Below the pieces are notes generated by a model, which did not search any database, had not been told where the DNA came from, and was given only the letters and a program-made list of their open reading frames with translations. Positions 1 to 11,712 of a stretch of 64,000 nt of DNA are shown one piece after another (the first letter of the stretch is position 1; the number at the start of each line of letters is the position of its first letter). The DNA comes from Agelaius tricolor. Taxonomy: Eukaryota; Chordata; Aves; Passeriformes; Icteridae. The DNA is taken from contig JALJCS010000001.1 of assembly GCA_023055355.1 (NCBI GenBank), positions 101,417,381 through 101,481,380 of the forward strand, read 5' to 3'. Both the position numbers and the translations under genes were made by a program.

Positions 1-2210
1 TTCAGTTATTTTAGTCTTACTCCTCACTGCTAATTAGGAAATTACCATAGCCAAAGGAAAATAAAACAAAATCTCTTTCCAAATCCAACCAACAAGAATA
101 CTACTAATTCAGCTTGATTTAAATGTAACACCATAAACCCATGTATTTATAACTTGAAGTCATGCTTTTAATTCTCATGCCAGGTTGTATAAATTTTTAC
201 GATAAAACAAATTCACTCAAAACATCTCTTCTGCACATTGCTTATTAAAATACAAAAGGGACTCCAGCCTGTTCTCTTCAGCCAGGATCAAGGCAGCTCA
301 TCAAACTCAGCAGCCATCTGTCTTCATGTGAATATCACCTACAAAAACAGTTTTGTCCCATTTGAACAACACACCTCTTCTCCTCCAGGCTGCAATTTGT
401 ATGCAAAAAAAACCCACTCAGGAATTATATGAAAGGAGTAGATCTCCTGATGTTTGACTCACTGATATTAAGCTGATTTCTGGAAATCAACATGAATAAT
501 TTTTTAACTTGGTGTTCAGTGTATCACTGTCTCAGAGGCTGTTCAATTCCTAACAAGCATCTCAAAATATAACTCAATATCTTGGTCAACTCACTTTGCA
601 GTTATGCATAAATATTCTGATTTCATAGACTTGGCTTTCTTTTCTTTACCTAGCTCTTTTCTTTACCCTTTGGGGTTAAAATTCAAACTAAATATTAATT
701 TTTAGTTCAAGCCTACATGCCTAGTATGCAGGCCTTGGATGATCTACTTACTGTCTTGAGACTCCTAACAACTGCACATTACTGTATTTTTCTTTGAACT
801 TGCATTGAAAGAAAAGATTTAATGTAAATTAAACAGTATGATTGGGAATAAAAATGAGTCATGCAAATGAAAAATGCATTTTCACGTTTCTTCTGACAAT
901 TAAATCACTTAATGTCTGTTATTAAAGAAATTTCAAGAGCTAACTTTGTAGAATACAAAACACATTTTGAAACATACTGTTTGAAACATACAGTTATACT
1001 ACATAAGTATTGCCATTCAACATATAATAATGTTATGAATGGAATGCAATTTTGCCAAAAACCACTCAAAATCTTTAAAATTCACTTGTTCTATTTCACT
1101 ACAGCTAGAGTATGAAATAGTAAATTCCAAATTTACAAAGACAAATACAGAAGTGGTTCTACTGAAGCTAATTTTTACAGTCATTGGTGGAAGGAAAAAA
1201 ACTTTGTGATTTTATGGTAAGTTTAACACAAACCCACAATTTAAAAAATAATATGATTATCTAGGCCCCTGATAAGCAACAACATGAAAATGAAAGCAAC
1301 AACAACATTCTTTACTATACTAATGCTTTGTTACCATGACATAGTCCTTCACTGCAGAATTCAGGAAATAAGATATTACTGCCAATACATGCTGCACTTT
1401 GATTACAAGTTTGTTTTATATGTCCTAGAAGAGAAAACAAAACCTTCTTCAAGTTCTATTTCAGTCTTTATACATCTCAGGAGTATTCAAGCCTGGCCAG
1501 CTATTTACATTACAGTACTACTGATGTACAATTTTTTTAAAATGAAATTTTAATCCATATAGATGCATTTCAACTTTACCTTTATCTCTTGAATGTTAAA
1601 TATTGTGGCTTGCTGTCCAAAATGTCATTCTAGCCTGCAGATTTGTACAGTTTAAATAATTAAAGAATAAAAATAGCAGATAACATTCAATTAGAGAATT
1701 ATAATTAAAAATATGAGATAATAAAGATAATTTTCTGATTTATGAATCAAAACTTTCCAAAAATAGTAGCCAGCAATACCCAATATAAAGGAGGCAAGTA
1801 AGAAAAAAAAATCTAAGAGCAAAGCAACCCAGAAATCTCTAAGAAATGAGAGATGAAGATATCAAACCCAAACATAACCCACTGACTGATAGAGAAAACA
1901 TTCCTGAGGATCTGAGCAGGTGGAGGTTGCTTTAAAGAACCCCAATATCATCCAAGCATTGTAAATTGCACTGGGGATAGTTGTATGTGCTTAAAAACAC
2001 CGACCTGAAGATTGCCAAGTGCCTACTTCTACTGTCATTTAAATACGAAGGGCTTTTTAAATAATTGTATAGACTTACAACACATTAGAGCATAAACACT
2101 TCTAATTTACCTCTATACATTATATTTGTTTATTCCATACTATCTTGTCTCCCTCTAGTGGCTGACTCTCACAAACACGGGCTTCCACCTGGCTTCAGCC
2201 CTTCTGCACA

Positions 2211-2300
2211 ATCACAGGGTAATTCAGGCTGGACAGGACCTCACGAGGTCCCCAGTCCATGCTTCCCCTCAAAGAATTTCTGGTTGGCCTTGGTAGAAAC
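2211..2300 (-). repeat. CR1 LINE 3'-end remnant
   Basis: The plus strand shows a worn form of the reverse-complemented CR1 3' end: CACAGGGTAATTCAGGCTGG, then a 'gacctc...gaggtcc...agtcca' string like the usual 'gacctc-aagatcat-gagtccaacc' of CR1. The element is short and diverged, so its ends are approximate. Confidence 0.6.
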
Positions 2301-4483
2301 ATTCATCACCAGCTCTTTGCAATCAAGGTAAAAGCTCACTCCTGAATCCAGACTCAAGAACCTCCTAAGATCATTTGTAAAAGAAATCAAAGAGCCAGGA
2401 AAATAAAGTCACTGGAACTATCATTTGGGATGTATTGTCATCCCAAAGTTTCACTGTTTTTTAGCAAAGTAGGAGACATATTTCTTTGCATATTGATGCA
2501 GTATATGGCTGTCACATTATCTGTCCTCAGCTTCATACATGACCACAATGTGTGGAAGAAACATGTAGAATATATCAATGATATCAACTCAAGTTCAAAA
2601 GCTTCATTGTGAAGGGTTTGCTTCTTCACCAATAACAGACCCTGAGCAAGGTTGAATTTGAGTGAACTTTCCTCTTCCTTCTTCCAGAAAAACATCTGTC
2701 ATGAGGACCTTCACTGGCAAGAAGGGATGAAGAGGCTTACCTCAGACAACTAAAAAACAACCTGCTCCTTGCCATTTGCAATCAACCACAATAGGAAACA
2801 ACATAATAGAAACAACATAATAACTTACTGCAATAGAAACTACAGTAAGTTAATCTGGAAGACTGAGTCAGGATGAATAAGAGGCTTTGCCAGCCTGAGT
2901 GCCACCACATCTCTAAAGAGTCCCACAACACAGGGGCTAAAGAGCCATAAGAAGTCACAGAAGACAAGAAAGCTGTTCTATCACAAGGATAATTTTGTAA
3001 ATATAGTAATACTTCAGTTTTGGAGATTTATTGAATAAATAAACCCCCACACTCTTGCACAATTTTAATATGTGCTTCAGTAGCTTATGCAACAATAATT
3101 AAAACTAGTGCAATATCAAACTGCAGCACCAAAGGAATTACTTTTCAACACAGAAGTGTATAACCAGCAACTGTTACTTCTGCACAAAGAGGTAAAAAAT
3201 CAGAGTACTAGAAGAGGGCATTTTGTACCACCATACACCAATAACTGCCTAGAAAAAAGAACATGTATCACAAGTATATGTAGCAATGGGAAGCAAAAAG
3301 TGAGGAGCTGCCTTAAAGCCTTCCATCTGTACAAAAATCTCAGATCCAGGCTATTAACTAAAGAAGTAACTGAGTAACACCTTAAAGAAACTGATTCTGC
3401 ATTCCTTCCTGCCTTTGTTTGAAATACTGCTTTATCTTTCAACTCCTCCTTTTCACATTCACATGTTAATCATACAAAAATATCTGAAAACAGTAACAAA
3501 CTCCACTACAATGATATCTGTTAGAGGACTTTATTTTCAACTATGAAAGCATTTTCACATCTGCACTCTAATTATTTAATTTGTCTTGTCATCTTACTAT
3601 CTTTGTGTATTTTTAAATCACACTGGAGTTACATCCCCCCACCATTTTTTGGTGGTCTTTTTTTGGACAAGGTTGGGAGTTACTTTTTAAGCAAGAATAG
3701 TGAAAGAATCTATGAGAATCAATATTTTTAGAGTAAGATTTCAATTTATAGAAAAAAAACCCAGTCTTAAAATAACACTGAAGTTATGAAGCCAACTGGC
3801 ACAACCATTCATTCAGAAGTAATGCATCTACCCCTATCTGGCAGTTAATCCTTTCATCTGAAAAACAACAATTTACCATTTAGGCACTCTTAACCTAGCA
3901 ATTTGCAGAGTAATTTTAATTGCAGTGCCTAAATTAGAAAATGTTTTATTTTGCATTCTGCATTTATCCCTGTTGTGAACATGCCAATACATGACCATTC
4001 CCTCTCCCACTCCACCAACAGAGCATCTCTACCTTCTTTCTTTGCAGATGTTACTTGATTTTTTGCCCACTGACTACATGATTTCACACTTCATTCATAC
4101 CTCATGGATTCCTCTCTAAAGGTAAAATATAACTTCTTAAAAGCTTTTCTACAGTGTTTTTATCAATGAGGCCTGAGGTATGCCTCAATCAGTTATTCAG
4201 AGCACACATGGAGTTCTTTTTGGTGCAAATTGTCCATATGTCTATGGCTCAGCCTGGAGACCATGCTTAGCCAGTTTGCTGCTAATGTGTTCATGGTAAC
4301 TTCCTTCCTGCTGAAGACTGAAGGTGTGTGCCAAGAATTCCTAGGATGGAAAATTGCCATAGATGTTGCAGTTATTAAAGACAAAAATGAACAAACAATT
4401 TTGAAATCAGAACCATTTCCAGCAAATTGAACACTCCCTCTCTGCAATGTAAGAGTCAGTAGGTAATACAACATTAACCTTAA

Positions 4484-4600
4484 TCTTTACAAAGTATCAT
4501 GCATATATCTTCACAATGCTCCAGTAAAATGAAACAGTGTAATTAATTATCTCCACTCTACAGGACAGGAACAATGGCACAAATGCCAGAAAATAAAAAT
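4484..4600. repeat. Possible ancient MIR/L2-like repeat fragment
   Basis: Contains the phrase order 'ctttacaaagtatcatgca', 'atatcttcacaatg', 'attatctccactctacagga' and 'acaatggcacaaa'. This resembles the widely conserved MIR/L2 3' end ('...tcctcacaac...', '...tatccccattttacag...', '...gaggcacaga'). The match is by eye and highly diverged. Confidence 0.35.
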
Positions 4601-5175
4601 GTCAAAAGAAGAAAATAGCAATAAGAATTGCATTAATCTTCCTTTTTTCAGGATATTAAACATTGTATGACACTACTGTGAAAAATCACAGGCCACCAAC
4701 CTCAGTTAGAGACATGAAAAATTAGTTTTCTCTTTTATTCAATATTGAAGCTGGTTATCTAGAACTTGAAAAGGACCAAAATTACATGGTTGTAGCAGCT
4801 TGCTTGGGAAAAATGTAGTAACCAAACTCCTTGTTTGAGTAACGATGTGCTTTCTAACTCTTGAAGCTAAACACAGGATCATAAAACTTCATTTATTTCT
4901 AGGGCCTATCAACAGAGATGCTATAACAGAAAGTCATAACCCTGTGATTGAAAACAGGATGCAAGGTGCATACAGGTCTTCATACATGTGCATGTACATA
5001 TTTGGCCAAAGCACAAGTAGGTGGAATCAGATGTGTTCTCCCAATATTTTTTGAAAACAGAAATAACTAATGTGATACTGTTTTATCATTTCTAATAGTT
5101 TGTTTTAATTCTTTCAGTTCTTTTACATACAGGATATGTCAATTGAAAATTCTGGATTTTCCTGAATTCAGGTAG

Positions 5176-6248
5176 TGCTGTGGGTTGATCCTGGCTGGAT
5201 GTCAGGTGCCCACTCCCCTTCTCAGGTGGACAGGGGAGAGAAAATATAACAAAGGACTCAAGCACACGTTGGGATCACTCATCACTTACTGTCACAGGCA
5301 AAACAGACTTGGGAAATGTAATTTATTACCAATCAAATCAGAGGAGGGAAATGAGAAATAAAAACAACTCTTACAACACCTTCCCCTCATCCAAGTTTGA
5401 CTTTACTCCTGATTTTTCTCCCTCCTCCCAGAGGTGGTGCAGGTTGACAGGAAATGGGAGTTCACCACACATTTCTTCCACTCCTTCCTTCTCAGGGGAG
5501 GACTCCTTATATTCCTCCCCTGCTCCAGATTGGGGTCCCTCCCACAGGAAACAATGAACTTCTCCAATGTTGAATCTTCCCACATGCTAAAGTTTTCACA
5601 AACTGCTCTAGCATAGCCCCTTCCATGGTGTGCACTCCTTCAGGAACAGCCTGCTGCAGTGTGAGTCCCTATGGGGTCCCAAAACCTGCCAGCAAACCTG
5701 CTCCAGAGTGGGCTCCTCTCTCCATGGGGCCACAGCTCCTGCCAGGAGCCTGTTCCAGCATGGGCTTCCTACTGGGTCACAGCCTGCTCCAGGCATCCCT
5801 CTGCTCTGGCATGAGGTCCTCCATGGGCTGCAGGTGGATCTCTTTTCCACCTTGGCCCTCCATGGGCTGCAGGGGCACAGCTGCCTCACCAGGGGCTGCA
5901 CCAGAGGCTGCTGCAGGGGAATCTCAGCTCTGGCACCTGGAGCACCTCCTGCCCCTTCTTCTTTTGCACTGACCTTGGTGTCTGCAGAGCTGTTCCTCTC
6001 ACATATTCCCACTCTCTTCTCAGTGGCTGAAGTTGTTATTGTGAAGGGGATTTTTACCCCCTTTTCTCAAATATCCTATCCCAGAGGTACTACCCACCAC
6101 TGCTGATGGGCTCAGCCCTGGCCACAGGGCTCCTCTTGGAGCCAGTTGGCTTTAGCTCTGTTGGACAATGGGGGAAGCTTCTGGCAACTTCTCCCATAAC
6201 CTAACCCTGCAGCCCCATGCACTACCATGGCCACAGAAACCCAACACA
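5176..6248 (-). mobile_element. Solo ERV LTR, ERVL-like, near complete
   Basis: About 1,073 bp starting TGCTGTGGGTT and ending AACCCAACACA, an imperfect terminal inverted repeat with TG/CA ends. The text matches the abundant avian ERVL-type LTR as I know it ('gctgtgggttgacc...ggctggatgccagg', 'ctgctccagcgtgggctcc' modules, 'ccccagaggcgctacc'). On the minus strand a TATA-type box (ATATAAGGAG, near 5506-5514) is followed by AATAAA near 5325, so U3-R-U5 reads right to left, the same direction as PRIM2. Flanks are GGTAG and ACTAG, a poor 3/5 match for a 5-bp target duplication. No retroviral genes adjoin it, so it is a solo LTR. Open frames inside it are not genes. Confidence 0.85.
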
Positions 6249-7353
6249 ACTAGAAATTAATTGGCAAGATTTATTGCCACTCTTCTGAGATGTTCTTGAG
6301 ACCTCTGTTAAAAAAGTCTCCTTTTAAATCAAATTATATTTAAGGTACTAGATAAACAGAGGTTTAGATACTCATTCAAATCATACCTTTAAATCCCTTT
6401 CTCCTTTCCAAAAAATTTGCAGAAAAGTTGATCTATCTTCTGGGTCTTGAAAGAGGCATATGTACCATAATTCATTTTAGTCAATCTTATTTTTTTCCCC
6501 TGTATCTTCTATAAATAGGAATGGCCCAGAGAACCTAAGGTAAGGAAAGATTGTCTACCAAGCACTCCAAAAATACTTCACGGTTCTCACAATATTAAAT
6601 ACAAAGTATACTCCACACAAAACAGATAAAGTCTGAAACTCTGCTCTAACACATACCACAGGTCAGGCTTCAGAGAAGGATGAGGGAGGAAGCCTGCTTC
6701 ATAGTACCTGAATTGTTCAAGATAAGGAGCAGTCCACAATCCTCCAAAAATTAGACACTATATCTTCCTCACCCACAATACTCCCAAAAATGTTGGCAAG
6801 AGTGAGGCCAATGACTAATATGTCAGTAATACCTCCCATTGCACTGAATAGTATTTTCTCACTCTTTCCTTGAACACATTCTTCTGTCTTCTGTCCCCAG
6901 TTTCGTCTTTCATTCTTCAACTGTAAATTTGCTAAGGCAAGACTACTTCACACAGAGCTGTCCAACTAATGTATTTTTTTAATAAACAACAAAAAAGTTT
7001 AACCTTGTCTTTCAGACAGTACTGGGTTTGGTCACTCATCTGCTTGGTGAATTAATTTAGTCACATAGTACCTGTATTTCATAAAGGACACTGGTTTCCT
7101 AGTAACTTACTGGTAAGGTTTTTCTAGTCCACACTTATAAAAGCCTCTTTATGGTTTGCCTTTTTTACCCACAGTTCAGGTCAATACTCAACAAAATTAC
7201 TAAAACTGTAAGCAAAGAAACCAAAAAAACCCCCTCCCACCTTTAAAAAGGTGTACTTTTTGCCCAATTTTCTACTCCAAAAAGCATCTATTCAAATCTG
7301 TAGCACAACGTGCACATTAACTACATCCCCACATCTACATTTTGTTCAATTAC

Positions 7354-7539
7354 CTTATCAGCATCCACTTTTCCTCTGATAAACTCTTTCTTCCAGAACT
7401 CCAGGGCCTGTTCCAGCGTGAGGCCGATGCCTTTCAGGAAGAGCCCGTACTGCATGCGGCCTCCGTGACGGAGGTGGTGGCTCTCACGGAGGGCTCTGTG
7501 CAGCTGCCTCATGCACAGGGGGAATGACTTCACAGAGAG
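7354..7539 (-). CDS. PRIM2: PRIM2 internal exon with first Fe-S cysteine (human residues ~279-340)
   Basis: A 186-bp exon, phase 0 at both ends, 62 codons, very highly conserved. It carries [13 protein letters not shown], whose Cys corresponds to human Cys287, the first of four ligands of the 4Fe-4S cluster. It also carries [20 protein letters not shown], whose His/Arg residues are known in human p58 for contacting the primer-template. It ends near [10 protein letters not shown]. The other three cysteine ligands lie in later exons outside the window to the left. The acceptor is CTCCTGTCAG; the donor is GTAATT, a weaker form. The local GC content is clearly above that of the flanking introns, as expected for constrained coding sequence. 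Confidence 0.98.
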
Positions 7540-8495
7540 CTGACAGGAGAAGAATTTCTGTTTAAGGCACACTGATCATTTAATTCGTAGGATATGTGTT
7601 TACTGCGATTATTAATTAGCTCCACTTGAAAATGCCAATGGCTGGCAGAAAAGATAGGCATGTACAGAGAGCCCTGGGACTGAATTCATAGCACAAGTGA
7701 GTCCATAAACTATCCAACTGAACAACCATCTCAAGAACAAAATCCAGAGGACAGAGTAACACAGCTGGTACTATCAGACTGTCTCCAACTACTAAGTTAC
7801 ACAGTTTAATTGCTGTCAGAAAAAATATACCCACACTTGCATTACAGTATTTCTTGACTCTTTTTTTTAGCATCTGGAATGGCAAAATGACCTTTTACAG
7901 AGTTTTGGGGGGTGGGGAAGGGGAAGGGATTTTAATTCACTGCCAGAGAAACACTATCATGGTTAAGATGGATGCTGAAAACACATGGTTCCTAAAATTT
8001 GGATGATGGAGTTATAATATGTTTTGAATGGACTCTGTGCAATTTATGCATGGTGTTTCACATCCCATGTTTTACTTCAATTTTATTTACTTCCTTGTTT
8101 TCAGAACCCTGCCTGTAAGTCAAAAATCAACAACCAGCATTAGAAAGACTAATACTGCAACACAGTAATCATAAACGACATGGTTTGCAAGATTGTTAAA
8201 TAAGAAAATTTTGTTGTATTCTGCTTATAATTATGTTAAGTATTTGTGAAAGTACACAAAATTGAACAGCAAATTAAGCATTTCACTGCAACTGCACTCT
8301 GAGTCTGAATCCTGATTAGATGCATTTTCAGCTAATTCTGCTCCATCTTGAACTTCAATGCAATTTCCTTCAACAGTTACAAAGCAAACATGGATAAAAA
8401 GAAGATAAAGGCTTTATATTTAGTTTGTACATAGAGTACTTGAATTTAGAAAGTTATACTTCAACATCCTATATGACTCCAGAAACACAACTTAC
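7540..8495 (-). other. PRIM2: PRIM2 intron, 956 bp
   Basis: Bounded by GTAAGT after the exon at 8496-8568 and CTGTCAG before 7354-7539. AT-rich, with a G-rich purine run near 7903-7929. No repeat family or RNA gene recognised. Confidence 0.85.
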
Positions 8496-8568
8496 AGCAT
8501 CAATTTGCTCTAGAGAAATTTTTCCAGTGTTCTTTTGGACGCTGTAATCTGGGCCAACATAAGAATGG
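8496..8568 (-). CDS. PRIM2: PRIM2 internal exon (human residues ~254-278)
   Basis: A 73-bp exon: one base completing Ser, then 24 codons reading [20 protein letters not shown] and QIDA. It aligns to human PRIM2 255-278 with substitutions typical of an ortholog. This is the start of the C-terminal domain that binds the 4Fe-4S cluster and the primer-template end. Acceptor TTTTTCAG, donor GTAAGT, phase 2 in and 0 out. The split Ser codon (AG from the upstream exon plus C here) restores the conserved LSHSY junction, which supports both exon boundaries. Confidence 0.96.
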
Positions 8569-8807
8569 CTGAAAAAGAAAGTAAAGGGTATGGCATCATT
8601 TAAAGCAGTTCCAAAATATCTTTAGGTTTAAAAATTCTGAAAGAAAGTAATTTATCAATTATAGGCTGCAAATATTTTGTATCAGACAAAAACTAGAAAC
8701 CAGGTAATTAGGACTCATAAAGCATGAGTCAAAACAGTGTCATAAAACATTAGAGAAAACATAGCAAAGAAACCCTCTTTCCCTTCATCTGATAGGAGAG
8801 GTGAGGG

Positions 8808-9695
8808 ATCATAAAGGGTTTAGATCAGAGAGACCACTGAAGATCATTTAGTGCAACCCCTGCTCAAAATGATGTTTGCTCAGGACCTCATAAAGCTTGC
8901 AGGTTGCTTAGGATCTCATAAAGCTGGGTTTTGAGCATATCCAAGGACAGAGAATCATAACTTTCTGAGCAACCTCTTCCAGTGTTCAACCACTCTGTCA
9001 AAAAAAAAAAGGCTTTCTTATGTTTAGGCAGAATTTCCTGTGTATCAGTCTCTGCTCACCGCCTCCTGGCCTATCACTGGATACCACTGAGAAAACTCTC
9101 ACTCTTTTCTTCCTCCTCCTTATCAGACACCTATTTACATGCACTGATGAAATGCACACAGACACTTCCTGAAATTTATCTCCTCCAGGCTGAACAACCT
9201 CAGTTTTCTCAGTCTCTTCTTGTACATACTGGGGAGCCCAGGATTGGTCACAGCCCTGCAGATGTGGTCTCACCAGTGCTGAGCAGTGGAAGGATCATCT
9301 CTCCTGACCTGCTGCAAGTGCCCTTCCTAATGCCATGCAAGAGGACTGTCAGCAGTCTTTGCTTCACAGGTACTCTGGTGGCTCACAGCTTGCTGTCCAG
9401 CAGGACCCCAAGGTCCTCTTCTGCACTCACAGCCATCCAGCCCTCAGCTTACACTGGCACATGGGGTAATCCTCTCCAACTTCAAGCCTTGCTATTTCCC
9501 TTTGCTGAACTTCAGAGGGCTCCTGGCAGCTCATTTCTCCCTCCTGCCCAAGTCCACCTGAAAGGCAGAGCACTCATCTGGTGCAAACCATTCTCTCCAG
9601 TTTTCTATCATGTGAGTCTTGCTGAGTACACACTCAATTCCATCACCCAAGGCAACAAAGTAGAAGCTAAAGAAAATAGGACTCCAGGTACTCTA
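8808..9695 (-). mobile_element. CR1 LINE, 5'-truncated copy
   Basis: Reverse-complemented CR1 3' region. Recognisable phrases in order: the 'gagagaccactgaagatcat' terminus, 'catatccaaggacagagaat', 'gcaacctcttccagtgttcaaccac', 'ctcctccaggctgaacaacc', 'ctcaccagtgctgagcagtg' and 'ttgctgagtacacactcaattcc'. It spans the 3' UTR and the last part of the reverse-transcriptase ORF and is decayed. The 251-codon plus-strand frame over it is antisense noise. End points are approximate. Confidence 0.85.
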
Positions 9696-10571
9696 CTACG
9701 GATTACTGTACTTAATAGATTTTTTTTCATCACATAAAAGGGATAAATATTTTAAAGTATTTAAACCATGTGTGTCTATTTTTACTAATTTTACTATAGA
9801 AGCATCTAAATTCCCTCTGGTCACCTGTCTGTTCACTGCCAGAGGTTACTTTTCAACGAGGCCTGATATATTTTGTACATTTTAAAGGAACTTCCAAACA
9901 GGCAACTTGGAAGCATTTGTATCGTTTTTTTGGTTGGTGACAAAATAAACTGGAAACAGTCCCTCCATTTTCAAAAAAGCAAAATGGAAGTGATTTACCA
10001 GCTGTATAACATACATACCCAAGGTAACATAAGAATGTACAAAAATACCAGTTGGCATAAATGTGGGGTATAATATCCCTGTTGAAGTACCTTCTTTTGG
10101 AACCTTTACTTTTTCCATATTAATAAAAAAGCACAGACAGGAGTGATGGTGATACTGAAGGACTGTTCCACTTACACAGAACAGAGCATACATCAAAAGA
10201 AATTTTCAATTTCTCAGTAATTACTCCTAGAGAGCACAGTTTATAAAAACCTAACTTAATTGCTCTTGATCTTCAAATTAAGAAAGGAATACCACTGAGG
10301 CATATTTTTACAACCCCAGTAAGATATAGGGTAATAAAATCATGGAAGGTTATTGGCATTCAGAAGTACCCCCAGCTATTTAACAGTAACAATAACACTG
10401 CAATGCTTGTTTTCATTCATTGCTCTTGAACAAAGTTCAATCATATGTAAATAAGCAGAGATATGAAAGCTGTTTTTCCTACTCTGATTTACACTAAAAA
10501 CAACAAAACATTAAACTCTTCCTATATAATAAAAATTATGAGACTTTTAAAAATCAAAATAAAACATCAGG

Positions 10572-10650
10572 GTTTGAGAACAGATAGCTCAAGCAGTAGA
10601 GCATCGTAGATAATAAGGTGCAGGATCCAGGAACCTAGATCTGCATCCCA
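10572..10650 (+). repeat. Possible tRNA-derived SINE head
   Basis: Contains TAGCTCAAGCAGTAGAGCAT followed by CGTAGATAATAAGG, resembling the D-arm and anticodon-arm text of a tRNA (A box form TAGCTCAnnnGGTAGAGC; the TAATAA suggests tRNA-Ile). The B box is not convincing. It may be the head of a degraded SINE whose CR1-like tail is at 10825-10926. It could also be an unrelated short similarity. Confidence 0.35.
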
Positions 10651-10824
10651 ATTCCCCATGAAATGGTGCCATGATGGAGCCTCAACACTTCAATTTCTAA
10701 TTCATCCAACATAATTTCAATGATCTTAATGCCAAGATGTATGTGTTCAGAAACTGCTTTCATTGCTGACATCCCATATTTAAGTAAATTTCTATTCTTA
10801 GAGACATTAAAAATTCTACAAAAA

Positions 10825-10926
10825 GAAACACCTGAGCAACCTGATCTTACCAGATCTGCACTGAACACGGGCTAGATTAAATCATCTCCAGAGGTTCACT
10901 TCAAGCTAAATTATTCCATGATTCTA
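10825..10926 (+). repeat. CR1-type 3' tail
   Basis: Plus-strand text 'gagcaacctgatctta', 'gggctagattaaatcatctc', 'cagaggttcacttcaagc' and 'attattccatgattcta' follows the standard CR1 3' end ('ggttggactagatgatctccagaggtcccttccaac...ctatgattct'). It is either an old CR1 end or the tail of a SINE beginning near 10572. Confidence 0.6.
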
Positions 10927-11093
10927 AACCAGCTCAGTCTAATTGTATGGACCTTGTCCTCCTGCATATGACCACAATAAGAAAAGTCTCCCATACAAAG
11001 TGGTAAAAAGCAATCATATCTATAGATAAGAAAGAGACCAGAGCTCTCTACTTACCTTCTTCTACAAATGAAGTAGAAAGCTTATATACATGT

Positions 11094-11123
11094 ACATACA
11101 CACGCACACACACACATATATAT

Positions 11124-11154
<31 letters not shown>

Positions 11155-11156
11155 CC
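11094..11156. repeat. Compound (CA)n/(TA)n microsatellite
   Basis: Alternating runs of CA and TA dinucleotides: CACACACACA, TATATATA, CACACACACACA, TATATATATATATA. Alternating purine-pyrimidine, likely length-variable and able to form non-B DNA. Intronic, about 500 bp upstream (low-coordinate side) of a PRIM2 exon. Confidence 0.95.
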
Positions 11157-11644
11157 CACACAACTAAGAGGGAGGCAAACAATTTACTCTAATGGTTCAC
11201 ACTTTCAGCAATCTACATAGGTCCATTAAAAGAAACAAATTAGTACTCCATTCATCAATGACAGCAAAATCTTCCAAAGAGAGCAGGGAGTACAGAATAT
11301 TTGCAACAAGGAAGGCCCATGCTCTGAGCACTGTAATTTGGAATCTGTTTTTCTTTATAAAGGAGCTTAACAACATTGTACTTGCTATTAAAAAAAAAAA
11401 AAACCAAAACCAACCTTTATAAAAGCTACAACTATTTTTTGTTACTTAGAAGCAACACTAGTCCTATAAACTATGTTCCATGTCATTTATAAAGCTTTTG
11501 TTAAGTTGAAGAATTACTTTTAGGGTTTTTTCAAATCCAATCACACAGATGAGGTCTGTTAAAAACCTGTACCTAAGGCATTCTACCAAAACAATTACTT
11601 TAATCTGTATGAAGGAATATAGTCATGCTTTCACTTCATACTAC

Positions 11645-11712
11645 CTGAGATGATTAAGCAGAGGTTGAAGTCTCTCATCAGACTGTATGGAAGGTAGTGA
11701 TCGTGCTGTCAG
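11645..11712 (-). CDS. PRIM2: PRIM2 internal exon (human residues ~232-254)
   Basis: A 68-bp exon: 22 codons, LTARSLPSIQSDERLQPLLN then HL, plus the first two bases (AG) of a Ser codon completed by the next exon. It is nearly identical to human PRIM2 232-253, in the region joining the N-terminal domain to the C-terminal iron-sulfur domain. The acceptor TTCTTCCAG is strong. The donor reads GTAGTA, weaker than the GTAAGT of most other exons here. Phase 0 in, phase 2 out. It is isolated from the upstream exon by the giant intron and followed by a 3,076-bp intron. Confidence 0.96.

Larger units (their letters stand above)
1..7353 (-). other. PRIM2: PRIM2 intron (3' part cut by window edge)
   Basis: Begins at the GTAATT donor after the exon at 7354-7539 and runs off the left edge. 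I searched for the next expected exon (the HSFGKEGKR / FSCLKII segment of the human protein) and did not find it. Contents: a CR1 remnant near 2211, an ancient MIR/L2-like fragment near 4484, and a near-complete solo LTR at 5176-6248. The remaining AT-rich DNA, including 1-2200, 2330-4480 and 6250-7350, shows nothing recognisable. Confidence 0.8.
8569..11644 (-). other. PRIM2: PRIM2 intron, 3,076 bp
   Basis: Bounded by the GTAGTA donor after 11645-11712 and the TTTTTCAG acceptor of 8496-8568. It holds a CR1 at 8808-9695, a possible tRNA-derived element at 10572-10650, a CR1 end at 10825-10926 and a CA/TA microsatellite at 11094-11156. Elsewhere nothing is recognised. Confidence 0.85.

Noticed and set aside
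5630..6106. 158-codon frame and overlapping 115- and 134-codon frames
   Set aside because: All lie inside the solo LTR at 5176-6248, in GC-rich non-coding U3 sequence.
8982..9737. 251-codon plus-strand open frame
   Set aside because: It is the antisense of a CR1 LINE 3' region; CR1 reverse complements often lack stops for long stretches.
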